48,368 nucleotides of DNA from an uncultured Lachnospiraceae bacterium. Lineage in GTDB: Bacteria > Bacillota > Clostridia > Lachnospirales > Lachnospiraceae. The notes beneath the pieces are model-generated. The model saw only the letters and a program-made list of their open reading frames with translations. It searched no databases and had not been told where the DNA came from. Each line of letters opens with the position of its first letter. Position 1 is the stretch's first letter. This document shows, one piece after another, positions 22,245 to 31,085 of this stretch. The DNA lies in contig CAJUCG010000003.1 in assembly GCA_910585065.1 (NCBI GenBank), forward strand, positions 1 through 48,368, read 5' to 3'. A program made the position numbers and the translations under genes.

Positions 22245-22576
22245 TGGGATGGATTCGTTTTTTTATCGGGGCGGGCTGTATTCTTGCAGGACTTTTTGTG
22301 TCATGTACTGCGGTGATTGGCACCTGGAAATTTAAATATGTATTAAACCGTATGCACGCAGCAGCGTTAAATGATACGCTTGGAATTCTTTTTGTGATCT
22401 CCGGTCTGATTGTGCTGAACGGATTTAATTTTACATCATTAAAACTTTTTGTTATCGTGTGTTTTCTTTGGATGGCGAGTCCGGTCGCATCACATCTGCT
22501 TGCGCGTTTGGAGGTCACGCTTGATAAAGAGAGCATCAAAGAGGAATGCGAGGTGGATGAGGATGTCCTTCTTTAA
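22241..22576 (+). CDS. mrpG: Mrp/Mbh antiporter subunit MrpG (MbhC)
   Basis: 111 aa, three membrane helices, MrpG family: FIGAGCILAGLFVSCTAVIG, a YVLNRMHAAALNDTLG block (the family's cytosolic signature), then two more helices ending PVASHLLARL. The C-terminal tail is acidic and overlaps the next gene's start by 14 bases. Confidence 0.92.
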   Translation: MMGWIRFFIGAGCILAGLFVSCTAVIGTWKFKYVLNRMHAAALNDTLGILFVISGLIVLNGFNFTSLKLFVIVCFLWMASPVASHLLARLEVTLDKESIKEECEVDEDVLL

Positions 22577-22859
22577 AGGGATTTTGCTGCTGTTTTTGGT
22601 AATATGCGCGCTGGCGACAAGCCGGAGCAAAAATCTTTTGACTTCCGTCATCATCTATATGTCCTACAGCCTTGTGATGTGTATTATCTGGATTATTTTG
22701 GAGTCTCCCGACCTTGCGATCACAGAGGCAGCAGTCGGTGCTGGCGTGACCAGCATCCTCTTTTTTATCACATTAAAAAAGATTCATGAAATCAAGGAAA
22801 AAGGTGCGCCGGAGGAAGATCCGTACCGTGAACAGGAAGGGGGTGGGGATAAGGGATGA
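22563..22859 (+). CDS. MbhD-like DUF4040 subunit (MrpA C-terminal part as a separate gene)
   Basis: 98 aa membrane subunit equal to the DUF4040 segment found near the C-terminus of fused MrpA proteins and to archaeal MbhD. It has three helices, with LESPDLAITEAAVGAGVTSILFFITL as the conserved block; the Asp and Glu in the membrane are characteristic. ATG 22563 is chosen since AGGTGG lies 6 bases upstream, inside mrpG. It overlaps the next gene by 4 bases. In Bacillus-type Mrp this domain is fused to MrpA; the separate gene is the Mbh arrangement. Confidence 0.87.
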   Translation: MSFFKGILLLFLVICALATSRSKNLLTSVIIYMSYSLVMCIIWIILESPDLAITEAAVGAGVTSILFFITLKKIHEIKEKGAPEEDPYREQEGGGDKG

Positions 22860-23878
22860 AGGTAAAAGAAAATTATGAGAGTGGGACATGGCGGCGGTTT
22901 GTCCGGTTTGTAAACGGGGAGGAAATGTCAGAGGATGCTTTTCGTCTGCCAGAAGAAATGGTAAAAAAACATACTAGGGAAGCGGACGATACGCAGTATC
23001 CAGAGGCGGTACACAGCGATCTCTACCACACAAAGCGTGAGCGCAGCCGCTCCGATTTTTCACGGATGATGGAGCAGTATGAACAATGGTCAAAAACAAG
23101 GGGAATGAATATTTTTGGAAAATTTTACCGGATCATTGCATTTGCAATCTGTATTTTAATTATTGTGCTGCTTTTGTTAACTGTAGCGAATATGCCGCAA
23201 TTTGCCTCAGCAAATGCGCCTGCAAATTCCAATGAAGTGCCAAGACGCTATATTGAAAAAGGGCAGGAGGAGACTGGCGCAGTCAATATTGTAACAGGGA
23301 TGATCCTAGACTACCGTGCGTTTGATACTCTCGGTGAGTCCCATGTGCTTTTTATTGCTGCCTGTACAGTATTAATTCTCGTGCGCATTGACCACCGCAA
23401 GGATGGCTCTCTGATTCACCAGGAACTGGCGGTGTCGGAAGACGATCGGAAACTTGAACCAAAAAACGACAGGATTTTACAAAAAGCAGCATTTTTGCTT
23501 GTCCCAATAATTATCCTGTTTGGAATTTACGTGATTTTAAACGGGCATATTTCGCCGGGGGGTGGATTTTCCGGCGGTGCAATTATCGGTGCGGGCTTGA
23601 TTTTGTATCTGAATGCCTTCGGATTTAAAAAGACTGAGCGGTTTTTTACCTACAAAACATTTTCTGTGGTATCGCTTGCCGCACTGCTGTTTTATTCTAC
23701 TGCAAAATGTTATTCTTTCTATTGTGGCGCAAATCATATGGACAGCGGCATTCCATTGGGAAATGCGGGAGATCTGATAAGCAGCGGGCTGATTCTGCCT
23801 CTTAATATCTGCGTTGGCTGTGTGGTTGCATGTACAATGTACTCCTTTTACGCGATTTTTCGGAAGGGGGGAATTTAG
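22856..23878 (+). CDS. MbhE-MrpB (MbhF) fusion subunit
   Basis: 340 aa. An N-terminal cytosolic stretch of about 80 charged residues has no family match that I recognise. A helix at about 88-110 (IIAFAICILIIVLLLLTVANMP) and the VNIVTGMILDYRAFDTLGESHVLF block with a second helix make an MbhE-like domain. From about residue 205 comes an MnhB/MrpB domain: LVPIIILFGIYVILNGHISPGGGFSGGAIIGAG, then further helices and the GNAGDLISSG block. MbhE and MbhF are normally separate, or MbhE is part of MrpA, so this is a fusion. It ends directly at the mrpC start. Confidence 0.88.
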   Translation: MKVKENYESGTWRRFVRFVNGEEMSEDAFRLPEEMVKKHTREADDTQYPEAVHSDLYHTKRERSRSDFSRMMEQYEQWSKTRGMNIFGKFYRIIAFAICILIIVLLLLTVANMPQFASANAPANSNEVPRRYIEKGQEETGAVNIVTGMILDYRAFDTLGESHVLFIAACTVLILVRIDHRKDGSLIHQELAVSEDDRKLEPKNDRILQKAAFLLVPIIILFGIYVILNGHISPGGGFSGGAIIGAGLILYLNAFGFKKTERFFTYKTFSVVSLAALLFYSTAKCYSFYCGANHMDSGIPLGNAGDLISSGLILPLNICVGCVVACTMYSFYAIFRKGGI

Positions 23879-24286
23879 ATGGGAAATCTGTTTTACAATT
23901 ATTACGAGGTCGTTTCTGTAATACTTTTTGGTATTGGATTTACAACACTTTTGTTTCATCGCAATATGATAAAAAAGATTATTGGCTTTAATATTATGGA
24001 TACGGCGGTCTATTTATTTTTGGCGGCAAAGGGCTATATTACGGGGCGGGCAGCTCCAGTCCCCGACGGTGCAGAAAGTGTAAAGCGAATGGAAGATTTT
24101 ATCAATCCCATCCCGGCAGGACTGGTTTTAACGGGAATTGTGGTCTCCGTCTCCGTCACTGCGGTAATGCTCTCGCTTACGATACGCCTGTACTGGCGTT
24201 ATCACACACTTGATATTGACCAGATCACCATTTTGGCGAAGCGGGAACAATATCGGAGGGAGCAGGATGAGGAGGATGGGAAATAA
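23879..24286 (+). CDS. mrpC: Mrp/Mbh antiporter subunit MrpC (MbhG), NuoK-like
   Basis: 135 aa NuoK-type subunit with three helices. GIGFTTLLFHRNMIKKIIGFNIMDTAVYLFL shows the usual NuoK-like motif, and PIPAGLVLTGIVVSVSVTAVMLSLTIRLY follows. A charged C-terminal tail (REQYRREQDEEDGK) extends beyond the last helix. The start abuts the previous stop with AAGGGGGG upstream. Confidence 0.92.
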   Translation: MGNLFYNYYEVVSVILFGIGFTTLLFHRNMIKKIIGFNIMDTAVYLFLAAKGYITGRAAPVPDGAESVKRMEDFINPIPAGLVLTGIVVSVSVTAVMLSLTIRLYWRYHTLDIDQITILAKREQYRREQDEEDGK

Positions 24287-24287
24287 C

Positions 24288-24314
24288 ATGGCGAAGGGGC
24301 ATGGTTTGGCATGA
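24288..24314 (+). CDS. Possible eight-codon coupling minicistron
   Basis: ATG 24288 opens MAKGHGLA and stops at TGA 24312-24314, overlapping the ATG of the next gene by ATGA. GAGGAGG lies 11-17 bases before it inside mrpC. The next gene's own ribosome site (AAGGGG, 24294-24299) is inside this tiny frame. It could couple translation of mrpC to the antiporter subunit, but it is short enough to be chance. Confidence 0.25.
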   Translation: MAKGHGLA

Positions 24315-25831
24315 GTATAATACAGAATTTTCCATTATTTAATATTGTTATGTGCCTGATGAGCGGCGTGATCTCCTCCGTCTTAAATGGGCAGTATGCG
24401 AAGCGATTAAGTCTTGCCCTGATTGGGGTGGCAGGAGTGATGAATGCCCTTGTCCTCTGGTATGTGTCAAAATACGGGCAGTATACTTATATGATGGGGC
24501 ATTTTCCGGCTCCCTGGGGGAACGAGATTCGCGTCGGCTCCTTGGAGGCACTGTTAGCTGTCTTTTTCTGCGCCATTATGTTTCTCTCAGTGCTTGGCGG
24601 AGAACATTATATTGATCTTGAGGTCGAGGAGACAAAAGAAAATCTTTATTTTACAATGATCTGTCTGATGTTGGCATCTCTGCTCGCGCTGATCTACACG
24701 AATGATATGTTTACTGCATATGTTTTTGTTGAGATCAATACGATTGCGGCGGGCGCGTTGATTATGAGCCGCAATACGGGGCATACGCTGGTTGCGGCGA
24801 CAAAATACATGATTATGAGTCTGGTCGGGTCGGGGTTTTTGCTGCTTGGTCTGTCCATGCTCTACAGTGTGACCGGGCATCTTTTGATGGTCAATATGCA
24901 TGAGCAGATTGTAAGACTTTCAGGGAGTGGGAAGTATGAGATCCCGCTGACGGTTTCCATGGCACTAATGAGTGTTGGTCTTGCAGTTAAGAGCGCGCTC
25001 TTTCCGTTTCACACCTGGCTGCCAGATTCGTACAGCTACTCCACACCCGCCTCAGCTGCGGTTCTTTCCAGCCTTGTCTCCAAGGGGTATATTTTTCTGC
25101 TCTTTAAGATTTTTTACCGCGTGTTTGGCTTTGATTTCGTGCTTGACCACAAGGTAACAAATCTCTTGTTTGCCTTTGGAATAGCGGGGATGATGATAGG
25201 ATCGATCGTGGCGATCTATCAACACGATATCCGCCGGCTGATCGCCTTTTCCTCGGTCGCTCAAATTGGCTATATCTATATGGGGATCGGGCTTGCCGTT
25301 CCGATGGGAACAGTGGCGGCTGTCTTTCATATTATGTCGCACGCAGCGTCGAAATCCATGCTGTTTATCGCGGCGAGGGGGCTTTCTGACGCATCGGGCA
25401 ACAGCAAGGATTTTGTGGATTTAAAAGGCTCCGGCTTTCGCAATAAACTTGCAGGAGTAGGGTTTGGCGTGGGCGCGTTCTCGATGGTGGGCATCCCCTT
25501 GTTTGCCGGATTTACTTCAAAAGTTTATTTTGCGGAGGCCGCGCTTCGCGCAAACGGCGGGAAATTGGTGGTGGCGATGGTGGCACTTGCAATCAGTACA
25601 ATCTTAAACGCCGTGTACTTTATCCGCGCGCTGATTACGATCTACACGCCAAAAAATGATGGGGATTTGAAGGCATCCGAATGGGAGAGGGGATCTGCGG
25701 GCGCGGGAAAATGGCTCCCGATAAGTTCGGCTGTGGCGTTGATTTGCTTTATCTTACTCAATATTTTCCTTGGCACCTGGTCGTACAGTATTGAGCGGGC
25801 GATCGAGACGGGGCTTAGTACCTTCGGGTGA
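24311..25831 (+). CDS. Antiporter-like subunit 1 (MrpD/MbhH, NuoN/M-like)
   Basis: 506 aa polytopic protein of the complex-I antiporter family (Proton_antipo_M). The TM5 glutamate is in TAYVFVEINTIAAG, and the TM7 lysine is in VGLAVKSALFPFHTWLPDSYSYSTPASAAVLSS. A TM8-region lysine is in SLVSKGYIFLLFK and a TM12-region lysine in FTSKVYFAEA; these are the residues of the proton path. By position after mrpC it corresponds to MrpD/MbhH, the only such subunit in archaeal Mbh. It is followed 30 bases later by a second copy of the family. Confidence 0.9.
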   Translation: MSIIQNFPLFNIVMCLMSGVISSVLNGQYAKRLSLALIGVAGVMNALVLWYVSKYGQYTYMMGHFPAPWGNEIRVGSLEALLAVFFCAIMFLSVLGGEHYIDLEVEETKENLYFTMICLMLASLLALIYTNDMFTAYVFVEINTIAAGALIMSRNTGHTLVAATKYMIMSLVGSGFLLLGLSMLYSVTGHLLMVNMHEQIVRLSGSGKYEIPLTVSMALMSVGLAVKSALFPFHTWLPDSYSYSTPASAAVLSSLVSKGYIFLLFKIFYRVFGFDFVLDHKVTNLLFAFGIAGMMIGSIVAIYQHDIRRLIAFSSVAQIGYIYMGIGLAVPMGTVAAVFHIMSHAASKSMLFIAARGLSDASGNSKDFVDLKGSGFRNKLAGVGFGVGAFSMVGIPLFAGFTSKVYFAEAALRANGGKLVVAMVALAISTILNAVYFIRALITIYTPKNDGDLKASEWERGSAGAGKWLPISSAVALICFILLNIFLGTWSYSIERAIETGLSTFG

Positions 25832-25861
25832 GGAAAACTTACAGAAAAGAGGTATGGGAAA

Positions 25862-27343
25862 ATGAATAAAAACCTGATTTTGTTAGTGCCGGTACTTTTG
25901 CCGGTTATCGCGGGAATCGTACTTGCTTTCCCAAAAATATTTCCGGACAGGAAGGCGCGCTGGTGGTTTGTCTGTGCTGTCTGTGCAGTTGAACTGGTGT
26001 TTGTCTTCTGTGCGGCAGGAAGCGGCTACGAATTGACGCTCGCGCGCTTTAATGATCGGCTGGCTTTTGTGCTTCGCCCGGATGCTCTCTCTTTATTGTT
26101 CGGGGGACTCTGTTCCATAATGTGGCTTTCTGCCTCTATCTTTTCGGAAAAATATTTTAGCCATGGAAAGGATGAGAGAATGTACCAGTGCTTTTTTCTC
26201 GCCGCCATCGGCGTGATTGTGGCACTGTGTATTTCCGGCAACCTGGTGACCATGTATATGTTTTATGAGATGATGACCCTTTTTATGCTGCCCTTAGTCG
26301 TGTGGGAGCGCGCAAAAGAGGCTGTCCACGCGGGTTACTCATTCTTTTTTTACTCCATCGCAGGGGCTTTTTTGGGGCTTTTTGGATTTTTTATTTTTTA
26401 CAGTAGCGGAATTAGCTTAGAGTTTACACCGGGCGGACATATTACAGCAGAGACGGCGGGAATGGATAGGGAACTTTTGCTTTTCGCGTGCTTTCTCGGC
26501 ATTGTAGGATTTGGCTCTAAGGCGGGGATGTTCCCATTACACGGCTGGCTTCCGGTTGCGCATCCGGTCGCACCTGCACCCGCCTCGGCACTTTTGTCCG
26601 GCAATGTCACCAAGATGGGTGTACTTTTTATTATCCGCATCCTCTACTATATTGTGGGGGCGGATTTTGTGCGGGGCACCTGGGTGCAGAGTACCTTCCT
26701 TGTCCTTACCCTGTTAACCATCCTGATGGGTTCAGTGATCGCCTCGCGTGAGCAGCTCTTAAAGTGCCGCCTTGCCTACTCGACAGTCAGTCAGGTTTCC
26801 TACGTGCTTTTTGGTGTGGCGTTAATGAATCCAGCCGCGATGCTCGGCGCGCTTTTGCATATCGTCTTTCACTCGGCGGCAAAAAATACGCTCTTTCTTT
26901 CTGCCGGGGCATTCATCCACCAGACGGGATTTACAAAAGTCTCACAGCTACGGGGGATCGGAAAGCGTATGCCGATAACTACCTGGATGTTTACCCTGGT
27001 TTCTCTGACGCTGGTGGGGATTCCTCCAACTTCGGCATTTTTAAGCAAATGGTATCTGGCGGAGGGTTCACTTACCAGTGCTATTCCTGTATTCGCCTAT
27101 CTTGGTCCAGCAATTCTTCTGATCAGTGCGGTCTTTACCGCCGCATACCTGCTGCCAATCAGCGTGAACGGATTTTTGCCCGGATTGTTGGAAGACTCGG
27201 ATGAGAAAGTTTTTCGCAGGGAAAAGGAGCCAGTTGGCATGGTGGTTCCAATGGCATTTCTCGCAGCGGCTGCCGTGGGTCTTGGGATCTTTCCCAACAC
27301 GCTGATCCATTTTCTTAATTCGATTATAACAACGATTTTGTAA
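25862..27343 (+). CDS. Antiporter-like subunit 2 (NuoM/MrpD-like)
   Basis: 493 aa, same family as its neighbours but diverged. The TM5 glutamate is in MYMFYEMMTLFMLPLVVW, the TM7 lysine in GFGSKAGMFPLHGWLPVAHPVAPAPASALLSG with a further Lys in NVTKMG, and FHSAAKNTLFLSAG and LSKWYLAEG carry later lysines. It starts with a hydrophobic helix right after MNKN. The ribosome site AAAGAGG is 10 bases upstream. All proton-path residues seem intact, so it should be functional rather than decayed. Confidence 0.89.
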   Translation: MNKNLILLVPVLLPVIAGIVLAFPKIFPDRKARWWFVCAVCAVELVFVFCAAGSGYELTLARFNDRLAFVLRPDALSLLFGGLCSIMWLSASIFSEKYFSHGKDERMYQCFFLAAIGVIVALCISGNLVTMYMFYEMMTLFMLPLVVWERAKEAVHAGYSFFFYSIAGAFLGLFGFFIFYSSGISLEFTPGGHITAETAGMDRELLLFACFLGIVGFGSKAGMFPLHGWLPVAHPVAPAPASALLSGNVTKMGVLFIIRILYYIVGADFVRGTWVQSTFLVLTLLTILMGSVIASREQLLKCRLAYSTVSQVSYVLFGVALMNPAAMLGALLHIVFHSAAKNTLFLSAGAFIHQTGFTKVSQLRGIGKRMPITTWMFTLVSLTLVGIPPTSAFLSKWYLAEGSLTSAIPVFAYLGPAILLISAVFTAAYLLPISVNGFLPGLLEDSDEKVFRREKEPVGMVVPMAFLAAAAVGLGIFPNTLIHFLNSIITTIL

Positions 27344-27363
27344 GGATAGAGCAGGAGGATAAA

Positions 27364-28839
27364 ATGGAAAAATTTGGAATACTATTGCCGATTGTCTTTC
27401 CTGTTCTGATGGGCGCGCTTCTGCCGCTTTTTCCATTTCGAAATAAGCGGGCACGCAATCTCTACATTGAATTAGTGACAATCGCGACATCCATCTTTGC
27501 GGTTTGGCTGATTTTTCACCGTCCCAGCGAGGATTTTAATGTCTTAAATCTTGCCGGAGAACTGGAAGTAAAATTTCATATTGACGGGCTTGGCATGGTA
27601 TTTGGGGGGCTTATCTCGTTTTTATGGCCATTTGCAACCCTCTACGCATTTGAATATATGGAACATGATACGAGGGACAATGCATTTTTTGCCTTCTATA
27701 CCATGACTTTTGGCGTAACAATAGGCATTGCCTTTTCTGGAAATTTAATGACCATGTATATGTTTTATGAGATGCTCACCCTTGTGACAATGCCTCTGGT
27801 AATGCATGGGACAAGCAGAAAAGCAATTCTTGCCGGAAGAAAATATATGACATATTCCATCGGCGGCGCGGCATTTGCCTTTATCGGATTTATTTTTGTC
27901 TACCGTCTTGGCAGCACAATGAATTTTACCTTTGGCGGCGTATTCTCAGGGGTTTCTCTCGGCAGTATGGAACCGATCGTCAAAGCAGTCTATGTGCTTG
28001 CGGTTTTAGGCTTTGGCGTGAAAGCAGCGATCTTTCCTTTTTACGGATGGCTTCCGACGGCCTCGATCGCGCCGACTCCGGTAACAGCACTTTTGCACGC
28101 GGTAGCCGTGGTAAAAGCGGGAGCTTTTGCGATTATCCGCATTACCTATTACAGTTTTGGAACAGAATTGCTTAGCGGAAGTTTTGCGCAGTATATCGTG
28201 CTTGGCTTTGCGATCGCAACGATTTTGTTCGGCTCTGCAAGGGCAGTTAAAGAGCCGCATTTAAAGCGTCGTCTTGCCTACTCGACAGTCAGCAATCTCT
28301 CCTATATTGTTTTTGCAGCACTTCTAATGACCCCCGCGGGCATGATGGGAAGTCTGATGCATATGATTGCGCACGCTTTTATAAAAATCACGCTCTTTTA
28401 CTGCGCGGGGGCAATTCTTACCTGTTCCGGTCTGGAATATGTGCGCGATATGGGTGGGCTTGCCAAGAAAATGCCTTTTGTATGTACCTGTTTTCTAATT
28501 GCGGGAACCGCGCTGATAGGAGTTCCTCCAATGGCAGCTTTTATAAGCAAATGGCATATTGGAACGGCAGCGATCGCACAGGGAAGTACCCCCGCAATCT
28601 TGGGGGCATTCGCCGTGCTAATCTCGGCATTTTGTACCGCCATCTATATCTGCGGGTTTGTGATGCGCACTTTTTTCCCACAGGGGGGAAAAATGGACTG
28701 GCGCGTAATGCAGGCCTACGATCCGTCCTGGCGTATGAAACTGCCGCTTTTGGTGTTAATTTATATGATTTTTACTATTGGGATTTTTGCAAAACCGCTT
28801 TTATCCTTTCTTAGCCGGGTCGCAGCGGGGGGAATATAA
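27364..28839 (+). CDS. Antiporter-like subunit 3 (NuoM/MrpD-like)
   Basis: 491 aa and clearly a paralogue of subunit 2: it shares MTMYMFYEMLTL, the GFGVKAAIFPFYGWLP block and RRLAYSTVSNLSYI. The broken-helix region reads TASIAPTPVTALLHAVAVVKAG, with a His where the neighbours have Ser-Gly. AHAFIKITLFYCAGAI and ISKWHIG hold the later lysines. AGGAGG lies 6 bases before the ATG. Subunits 2 and 3 look like a tandem duplication followed by divergence. Confidence 0.89.
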   Translation: MEKFGILLPIVFPVLMGALLPLFPFRNKRARNLYIELVTIATSIFAVWLIFHRPSEDFNVLNLAGELEVKFHIDGLGMVFGGLISFLWPFATLYAFEYMEHDTRDNAFFAFYTMTFGVTIGIAFSGNLMTMYMFYEMLTLVTMPLVMHGTSRKAILAGRKYMTYSIGGAAFAFIGFIFVYRLGSTMNFTFGGVFSGVSLGSMEPIVKAVYVLAVLGFGVKAAIFPFYGWLPTASIAPTPVTALLHAVAVVKAGAFAIIRITYYSFGTELLSGSFAQYIVLGFAIATILFGSARAVKEPHLKRRLAYSTVSNLSYIVFAALLMTPAGMMGSLMHMIAHAFIKITLFYCAGAILTCSGLEYVRDMGGLAKKMPFVCTCFLIAGTALIGVPPMAAFISKWHIGTAAIAQGSTPAILGAFAVLISAFCTAIYICGFVMRTFFPQGGKMDWRVMQAYDPSWRMKLPLLVLIYMIFTIGIFAKPLLSFLSRVAAGGI

Positions 28840-28866
28840 GCGGAAGATAAAAGGAGGGAAGAAAAG

Positions 28867-30996
28867 ATGACAGAGAATATATTGCTGACCAGTTTATTAT
28901 TTCTGCCCTTTTTAGGGGCGTTCTCGCTGATATTTTTAAAAGAAAGATTCCTTGGTTTTGTTGCGGCAGGAATGGGAATAGCAGAGTTTGTACTCGCGCT
29001 TATCCTTGGCATTGGCACTCTCTGCGGCGGCAGTTATTTTTACAGTGTGGCGGGAGTACTTGGCTTTGGACTTAATTTTACGATGGATGGCTTTCGCGCG
29101 GTTTACCTAATAATCCTCTCATTTATGTGGATGAGCGCGCTTGTCTTCTCGCCGGAATATATGAGGGGGCATCAAAATCAGCGAAGATATTATCTCTTTA
29201 CGCTTTTGACACTCGGTGCGACAGCGGGAGTGTTTTTGTCCGCCGATCTGATGAGTATGTTTCTCTTCTTTGAAATTATGTCGTTTACTTCCTATGTCTG
29301 GGTGGCACAGGAGGAAACAAAGAAAGCTTTGCGCGCAGCACAGACCTATCTCGCGGTGGCGGTGGTTGGCGGCATGGTGATGCTGATGGGGCTGTTTCTT
29401 CTATCCCATCTGACCGGAACGCTTATGATGGCAGAGTTGAGAACGGCTTGCGCGGCAGTGAAAGAGCGCGGTACTCTGTTTGTTTCGGGGTGTCTTATGC
29501 TGTTTGGATTTGGCGCGAAAGCCGGAATGTTCCCGCTGCATATCTGGCTGCCAAAAGCACATCCGGTCGCTCCCGCACCGGCTTCGGCACTGCTGTCCGG
29601 CGTGCTTACCAAGGCGGGAATTTTCGGGGTAATTTTACTTTCCGGCTCCATCCTTTGCGGGGAGGAAAATTTTGGATTTCTCGTTCTTTTTCTCGGTGTG
29701 ATCACCATGTTTTTGGGGGCAATACTCGGGGTATTTTCCATCGATTTAAAACGGACGTTTGCCTGTTCGTCGGTTTCCCAGATCGGCTTTATCTTAACAG
29801 GGCTTGGCGCGATGAATCTGATACATGAACGCTCGCTCGCTATAAATGGAGCCTTTCTCCATATGGTAAATCACTCGCTGATCAAGCTGGTACTTTTTCT
29901 GCTTGCAGGCATTGTATATAAGAATCTGCACACGTTAGATTTTAATAAGATCAAGGGGTTCGGAAAGGGCAAACCTTTCTTTTTGGTCACCTATAGTGCG
30001 GGGGCACTTGCGATTGGCGGCGTGCCGTTATTTTCCGGCTATATTAGCAAGACTCTGCTACACGAGGCGATCGTGGAGGCGGGTCATGCTTACAGTGGCA
30101 GTCTGCACTTATGGATCACGGCAGCAGAATGGATCTTTTTAATTTCCGGCGGCATGACGGCAGCTTATATGCTAAAAGTGTTTTTTGTACTTTTTGTGGA
30201 AGAGCCATCAGAGATGGTAGAACACCATGCTGTTTGCTCTTATGTATCCCGTCCCACACAAGTTTTGCTTGGAATTCCGGCGGTACTCTTTGCTGTTTTG
30301 GGGATGTTTCCGAATGCATTGATGCGTCCGCTTGCAAAATGCGCAGAAGCATTTTTTATCGGGGGCGCAGCGGGAGAAGAAGGGGAATTTATCCATTATT
30401 TTTCTCTTGTAAATTTAAAGGGGGCAATGATTTCCCTTGCTATTGGAATTTTTCTCTACTTTGTAATCGTAAGAAAATGGCTGCGCACAAAAGAAGATGC
30501 GCGCTATCTCGACCGGATTCCCACATGGCTTGATTTGGAGGATGGGATATATCGCCCGCTCTTTTGCCGCGTAGTGCCATTTTTGTTTGAGGTTCCGTGC
30601 CGGATTTTAGATTGCCTGATCTCAGAGAAATTCTTCTCACAGATTCTGCCATTTTTATTGGCAGTTCCCTGCCGATTCTTTGATAAATTTATCGAGGGCG
30701 TGGTCTGGGTATTACACTACACCATATTTGCTGAGGTGCAGGATAAGGAGAGGGAGAGGGGGGCAAATCGCTTTGCCTATCTTATCGGGCACGCATTTGA
30801 TAGGGTCTTGGAATTCTTTCGCCACATAACAAAAAGGGGAAAAAGAAAGGAGCGATCCTATGCACAGCGATTTGATGCGGGGCAGGAAAAGATTTCGCGC
30901 ACTGTGCGGCTTGTGACTAGAAGTGTATCTTACGGCTTACTGCTTTCCTGTATCGGACTTTTGGCAACCATGCTCTATCTGCTGCTTAGTTTATAA
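28867..30996 (+). CDS. Antiporter-like subunit 4, long NuoL/MrpA/HyfB-like
   Basis: 709 aa. Residues 1 to about 490 are a complex-I antiporter domain. The TM5 glutamate is in FLFFEIMSFTSYVWVAQEE, the TM7 lysine in FGAKAGMFPLHIWLPKAHPVAPAPASALLSG (the wording typical of NuoL and hydrogenase-4 subunits), and VNHSLIKLVLFLLAGI is present. About 200 more residues follow: TM15-like SLAIGIFLYFVIVRKW, then amphipathic segments with two similar blocks (VPFLFEVPCRILD and LPFLLAVPCRFFD), a very basic stretch, and a last helix SYGLLLSCIGLLATMLYLLL. This recalls the lateral helix plus final TM of NuoL. It lacks the DUF4040/MbhE tail of true MrpA, which is encoded upstream as separate genes. It ends the operon. 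Confidence 0.87.
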   Translation: MTENILLTSLLFLPFLGAFSLIFLKERFLGFVAAGMGIAEFVLALILGIGTLCGGSYFYSVAGVLGFGLNFTMDGFRAVYLIILSFMWMSALVFSPEYMRGHQNQRRYYLFTLLTLGATAGVFLSADLMSMFLFFEIMSFTSYVWVAQEETKKALRAAQTYLAVAVVGGMVMLMGLFLLSHLTGTLMMAELRTACAAVKERGTLFVSGCLMLFGFGAKAGMFPLHIWLPKAHPVAPAPASALLSGVLTKAGIFGVILLSGSILCGEENFGFLVLFLGVITMFLGAILGVFSIDLKRTFACSSVSQIGFILTGLGAMNLIHERSLAINGAFLHMVNHSLIKLVLFLLAGIVYKNLHTLDFNKIKGFGKGKPFFLVTYSAGALAIGGVPLFSGYISKTLLHEAIVEAGHAYSGSLHLWITAAEWIFLISGGMTAAYMLKVFFVLFVEEPSEMVEHHAVCSYVSRPTQVLLGIPAVLFAVLGMFPNALMRPLAKCAEAFFIGGAAGEEGEFIHYFSLVNLKGAMISLAIGIFLYFVIVRKWLRTKEDARYLDRIPTWLDLEDGIYRPLFCRVVPFLFEVPCRILDCLISEKFFSQILPFLLAVPCRFFDKFIEGVVWVLHYTIFAEVQDKERERGANRFAYLIGHAFDRVLEFFRHITKRGKRKERSYAQRFDAGQEKISRTVRLVTRSVSYGLLLSCIGLLATMLYLLLSL

Positions 30997-31005
30997 AAAA
31001 ATTAC

Positions 31006-31034
31006 TTGCGAAAATAAGATGGAGCGATTACAAT
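31006..31034 (+). promoter_or_regulatory. Promoter of the 31086 gene
   Basis: TTGCGA (31006-31011), 17-base spacer, TACAAT (31029-31034). It begins 10 bases after the stop of the last antiporter gene, so the small membrane protein may be transcribed separately from that operon. Confidence 0.6.
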
Positions 31035-31085
31035 AGACGTTGGTATGCGCAAAAAAAGTTTTTTGGGAGTGGAAATGGAGGAAAA

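Noticed and set aside
30111..30533. 140-codon frame inside the long antiporter subunit gene
   Set aside because: It is a plus-strand shadow of the 28867-30996 gene, whose own frame is conserved.
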